A stretch of DNA of 64,000 nucleotides from Nocardia alba NBRC 108234 (lineage in GTDB: Bacteria; Actinomycetota; Actinomycetes; Mycobacteriales; Mycobacteriaceae), in the NCBI RefSeq assembly GCF_001612665.1, contig NZ_BDAX01000015.1:1-64000 (forward strand), written 5' to 3'. Each line of letters opens with the position of its first letter. Position 1 is the stretch's first letter. This document shows, in pieces, positions 61,589 to 64,000 of the stretch. The notes under the pieces were generated by a model, which was given only the letters and a program-made list of their open reading frames with translations, was not told the origin of the DNA and did not search any database. A program made the position numbers and the translations under genes.

Positions 61589-64000
61589 CCGCTCCCGGAT
61601 CGGGAATCGAGGACATCCTGCCGCTGTCCCCGCTGCAACAGGGACTGCTGTTCCACGCGACCTGGGACGAGCACAATGCCGACGCCATCGACGTCTACAT
61701 CGCGCAACTGGTCATGGACCTGGAAGGGCCGTTCGACCAGGATCGGATGCGGGCGGCGCTGGCGGCGTTGACCGCACGGCACACCGTGCTGCGCGCTGCC
61801 GTCGTCCGGGATTTCGACGAGCCGATGCAGGTGGTGCTGCGCGCTGTCGACGTTCCCTTCACCCTCATCGATCTGAGCGATCACCCCGAGGCCGACACCG
61901 AGGCACAGCGCCTGGTCGAACAGGACCGTCGCACCCGTTTCGACCTGGAGCTCCCGCCGCTGCTGCGGTTGCTGGTGATCCGTCTGGGGGAGCGCTCGCA
62001 CCGCATGGTGCTGGCCAACCACCACATCATCAGCGACGGGTGGTCCACACCGCTGCTGATGCGCGAGCTCTTCACGCTCTACGCCACCGGAGGCAACGCG
62101 GGCACCGGTGCAGCGCCGCGGCCGTACCGGGACTACCTCGCCTGGCTGCGACAACGCGACAATGCCGCGTCGAAGGCGGTGTGGGCCGCCGCCTTGGACG
62201 GCATTCGGGAACCGACGCTGCTCGCACCCCAGCTGCGTGGGACGCCGATGTCGTTGCCGGACATCGTGGGTCGGACCCTGGAGCCGGAGTTGGTGGGCGA
62301 GCTCAACCAGTTGGGCCAGGGTCTCGGCGTCACCGTCAACACCGTGCTCCAAACCGCGTGGGGCCTGCTCGCGGGGCGGCTCACCGGGCGCGACGACGTG
62401 GTGTTCGGTGCGACCGTCTCGGGTCGGCCCGCCGACCTGCCCGGCGTCGAATCGATGATCGGGCTGTTCATCAACACCGTGCCGGTCCGGGTCCGCCTCC
62501 CCGCCGGTGAACGCCTCACCGATCTGCTGACCCGGATGCAGTCCGAACAGGTGGCGTTGCTCGACCACCACCATGTCGGGCTCGCCGACATCCAGCAGGA
62601 ACTCGGCACCGGTGTGGGGGAGCTGTTCGACTCCCTGGTGGTCTTCGAGTCGTTCCCGTTCGACGACGAGGCCATCAGCCGCGTGCAGACCGACGCCGGG
62701 CTGCGATGCACCGCCATCGATCGCCCCATCGCGACGCACTATCCGTTGACGCTCATGGCGCTGCCGACCCGGGGGGCACTCGAACTCAGCCTCCGGTATC
62801 GGGCGGACGCGTTCGATGCCGACGCGGCGCGAACCCTGCTCGACCGGCTCACGGCGATCCTCACCGACTTCGTCGCCGATCCGAAAGTCCCTGTGGCGTC
62901 GATCGATCCGTTCACCGACGTCGAGGTCGCCGCGTTCCTGCGCGCCGGACACAGCGAGCGCGAAGCCGTCCCCGAGACGACCCTGCCGGAGCTGTTCGTC
63001 GCGCGAGCGCGCCGCACACCGGACGCGGTCGCGGTGGTGTGCGGCTCGGTGGAACTGACCTACGGCGAACTCGATGCCAGGACGCGGCGGCTGGCGGGCA
63101 GGCTGAGCCGGGCCGGCATCGGTCCGGAGGACCGGGTGGCGATCCTGCTCGGCCGTGAGGTCGACCTGATTGTGGCGATCCTCGGCGTCGTCCGGTCCGG
63201 CGCGGCGTACGTGCCGATCGACCCCGACTACCCGGCCGACCGTATCCGCTTCGTCCTCGGCGACTGCGCGCCCGCGGCCGTGATCTGCGACGACAGTGAC
63301 ACGGCCGTTCGAGATCTCGGGCTGCGATGCTTCACCGTCACCGGAGATGCCGCGCCGGAGGCCGATCGGGTCGAGCCGATCACGGGACTTCGCCCTGATC
63401 ACCCCGCGCACGTGATCTACACCTCCGGTTCCACCGGCGTGCCGAAGGGCGTGGTGGTCTCCCATCGCAGTGTGGTGGCGTTGTTCGCCGCGACGCGGCC
63501 ACTGCTGGGTTTCGGCTCCGAGGACGTGTGGACGCTGTTCCATTCCTCGGCATTCGATTTCTCGGTGTGGGAACTGTGGGGGCCGCTGTTGCACGGCGGG
63601 CGTTTGATCGTCGTCCCGCAGGCGGTGACCCGCTCGCCCGCGCAGTTCCTCGACCTGCTGGCCGAGCATCGGGTCACCGTGCTCAGCCAGACCCCGTCGG
63701 CCTTCGCGGAGCTCGCGCGAGCCGACGCGGAACGGATCGGTACCCCGCTTGCCCTGCGCCTCATCGTTTTCGGCGGCGAAGCCCTCGAACCGGCTCGTCT
63801 GGCCGAGTGGTACCACGCACACGCCGACGACTCGCCGCGCCTGGTCAATATGTACGGCATCACCGAAACCACGGTGCATGTCACCCATTTGACTCTCGGC
63901 GTCGCGCACGCGCAGACGGCGGCGAGCGCGATCGGCAGGGGACTGCCCGGGCTGGACGTGTACGTGCTCGACAGCGCGCTGCGCCCGGTCCCGGACGGCG
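61585..64000 (+). CDS. non-ribosomal peptide synthetase, C-A start, runs off the window
   Basis: At least 805 codons from a GTG with GGAGGA upstream. N-terminal condensation domain (IEDILPLSPLQQGLLFHA, active-site HHIISDG near residue 146) of the type that follows epimerisation domains, accepting a D-residue. Adenylation domain starts about 470: YTSGSTGVPKG near 612, MYGITETTVHVT near the cut end. Specificity residues read D-F-W-S-V-G-M-V-H, the Thr code. The A domain's later motifs and carrier domain lie beyond the window. It incorporates Thr after the D-Asn-like residue. Confidence 0.92.
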   Translation, partial: MTAPGSGIEDILPLSPLQQGLLFHATWDEHNADAIDVYIAQLVMDLEGPFDQDRMRAALAALTARHTVLRAAVVRDFDEPMQVVLRAVDVPFTLIDLSDHPEADTEAQRLVEQDRRTRFDLELPPLLRLLVIRLGERSHRMVLANHHIISDGWSTPLLMRELFTLYATGGNAGTGAAPRPYRDYLAWLRQRDNAASKAVWAAALDGIREPTLLAPQLRGTPMSLPDIVGRTLEPELVGELNQLGQGLGVTVNTVLQTAWGLLAGRLTGRDDVVFGATVSGRPADLPGVESMIGLFINTVPVRVRLPAGERLTDLLTRMQSEQVALLDHHHVGLADIQQELGTGVGELFDSLVVFESFPFDDEAISRVQTDAGLRCTAIDRPIATHYPLTLMALPTRGALELSLRYRADAFDADAARTLLDRLTAILTDFVADPKVPVASIDPFTDVEVAAFLRAGHSEREAVPETTLPELFVARARRTPDAVAVVCGSVELTYGELDARTRRLAGRLSRAGIGPEDRVAILLGREVDLIVAILGVVRSGAAYVPIDPDYPADRIRFVLGDCAPAAVICDDSDTAVRDLGLRCFTVTGDAAPEADRVEPITGLRPDHPAHVIYTSGSTGVPKGVVVSHRSVVALFAATRPLLGFGSEDVWTLFHSSAFDFSVWELWGPLLHGGRLIVVPQAVTRSPAQFLDLLAEHRVTVLSQTPSAFAELARADAERIGTPLALRLIVFGGEALEPARLAEWYHAHADDSPRLVNMYGITETTVHVTHLTLGVAHAQTAASAIGRGLPGLDVYVLDSALRPVPDG

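Noticed and set aside
61306..63909. An 867-codon open frame on the minus strand across the NRPS genes.
   Set aside because: It is antisense to condensation and adenylation domains and is composed of Arg/His/Gln/Gly-rich sequence without domains.
1..64000. CRISPR array or other short regularly spaced repeats.
   Set aside because: No array seen; the only phased repeat found is the triple GATTGAA at 25186-25216, which is too short and few for CRISPR.

Overview
The window is high-GC actinobacterial DNA, most likely from a mycolate-containing genus such as Nocardia or a close relative. Evidence: a gene block in the same order as the Mycobacterium tuberculosis Rv2669-Rv2681 neighbourhood (acetyltransferase, ZapE-like ATPase, RibD-like reductase, alpha/beta hydrolase, AftC-like arabinosyltransferase, MsrB, HemQ, HemY, HemE, DUF3000, RNase D), a coproporphyrin-type haem pathway, IdeR/DmdR-type iron boxes, frequent GTG starts and many 4-bp ATGA/GTGA gene overlaps.

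Left arm, 1-16.7 kb: an accessory region of lower and uneven GC. It opens with a tRNA-like structure, then carries a minus-strand antiphage operon of the MORC/MutL ATPase-Z1-PD-(D/E)XK-AIPR-cytosine methylase type (known as Mza). Its methylase has a C-terminal endonuclease III-like [4Fe-4S] domain that keeps the HhH lysine but has Ser where the catalytic Asp should be. A fragment of a group II intron reverse transcriptase lies inside the operon. Divergent to it is a large unknown protein with an HEPN-like Rx4H motif. Then come an IS3-family element without target duplication, a truncated gene, an Rhs fragment with an orphan immunity-like gene, and a VapBC pair.

Core region, 16.7-33.8 kb: RNase D, DUF3000, hemE, hemY/cgoX, a HAD hydrolase, hemQ, a GT-C membrane protein, a TetR-OYE-SDR operon, msrB, aftC, a lipoprotein of the alpha/beta hydrolase fold that lacks the nucleophile Ser, ribD-like, zapE and a GNAT enzyme.

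Mixed metabolic region, 34-46.5 kb: a flavin monooxygenase, LysR and TetR regulators, a paralogous pair of DapB-like oxidoreductases, an Asp-nucleophile hydrolase, a long low-complexity protein, a CoiA-like coiled-coil membrane protein, a sigma-region-4/nuclease-like fusion and an MraY copy outside any visible division cluster.

Phosphonate locus, 46.6-51.8 kb: phnD, phnC, a fused double phnE and an alcohol dehydrogenase in one operon, divergent from a GntR/PhnF-like repressor with two palindromic operators between them. Four tRNA genes (Gly, Cys, Val on minus; Val on plus) follow.

Right arm, 52.8-64 kb: an iron-regulated siderophore cluster: two FecCD permeases divergent from an EntS-like exporter with an iron box between them, then a second iron box, MbtH, a C-A-T-E NRPS (A-domain code read as Asn-like) and a second NRPS starting C-A (code read as Thr) that runs off the window.
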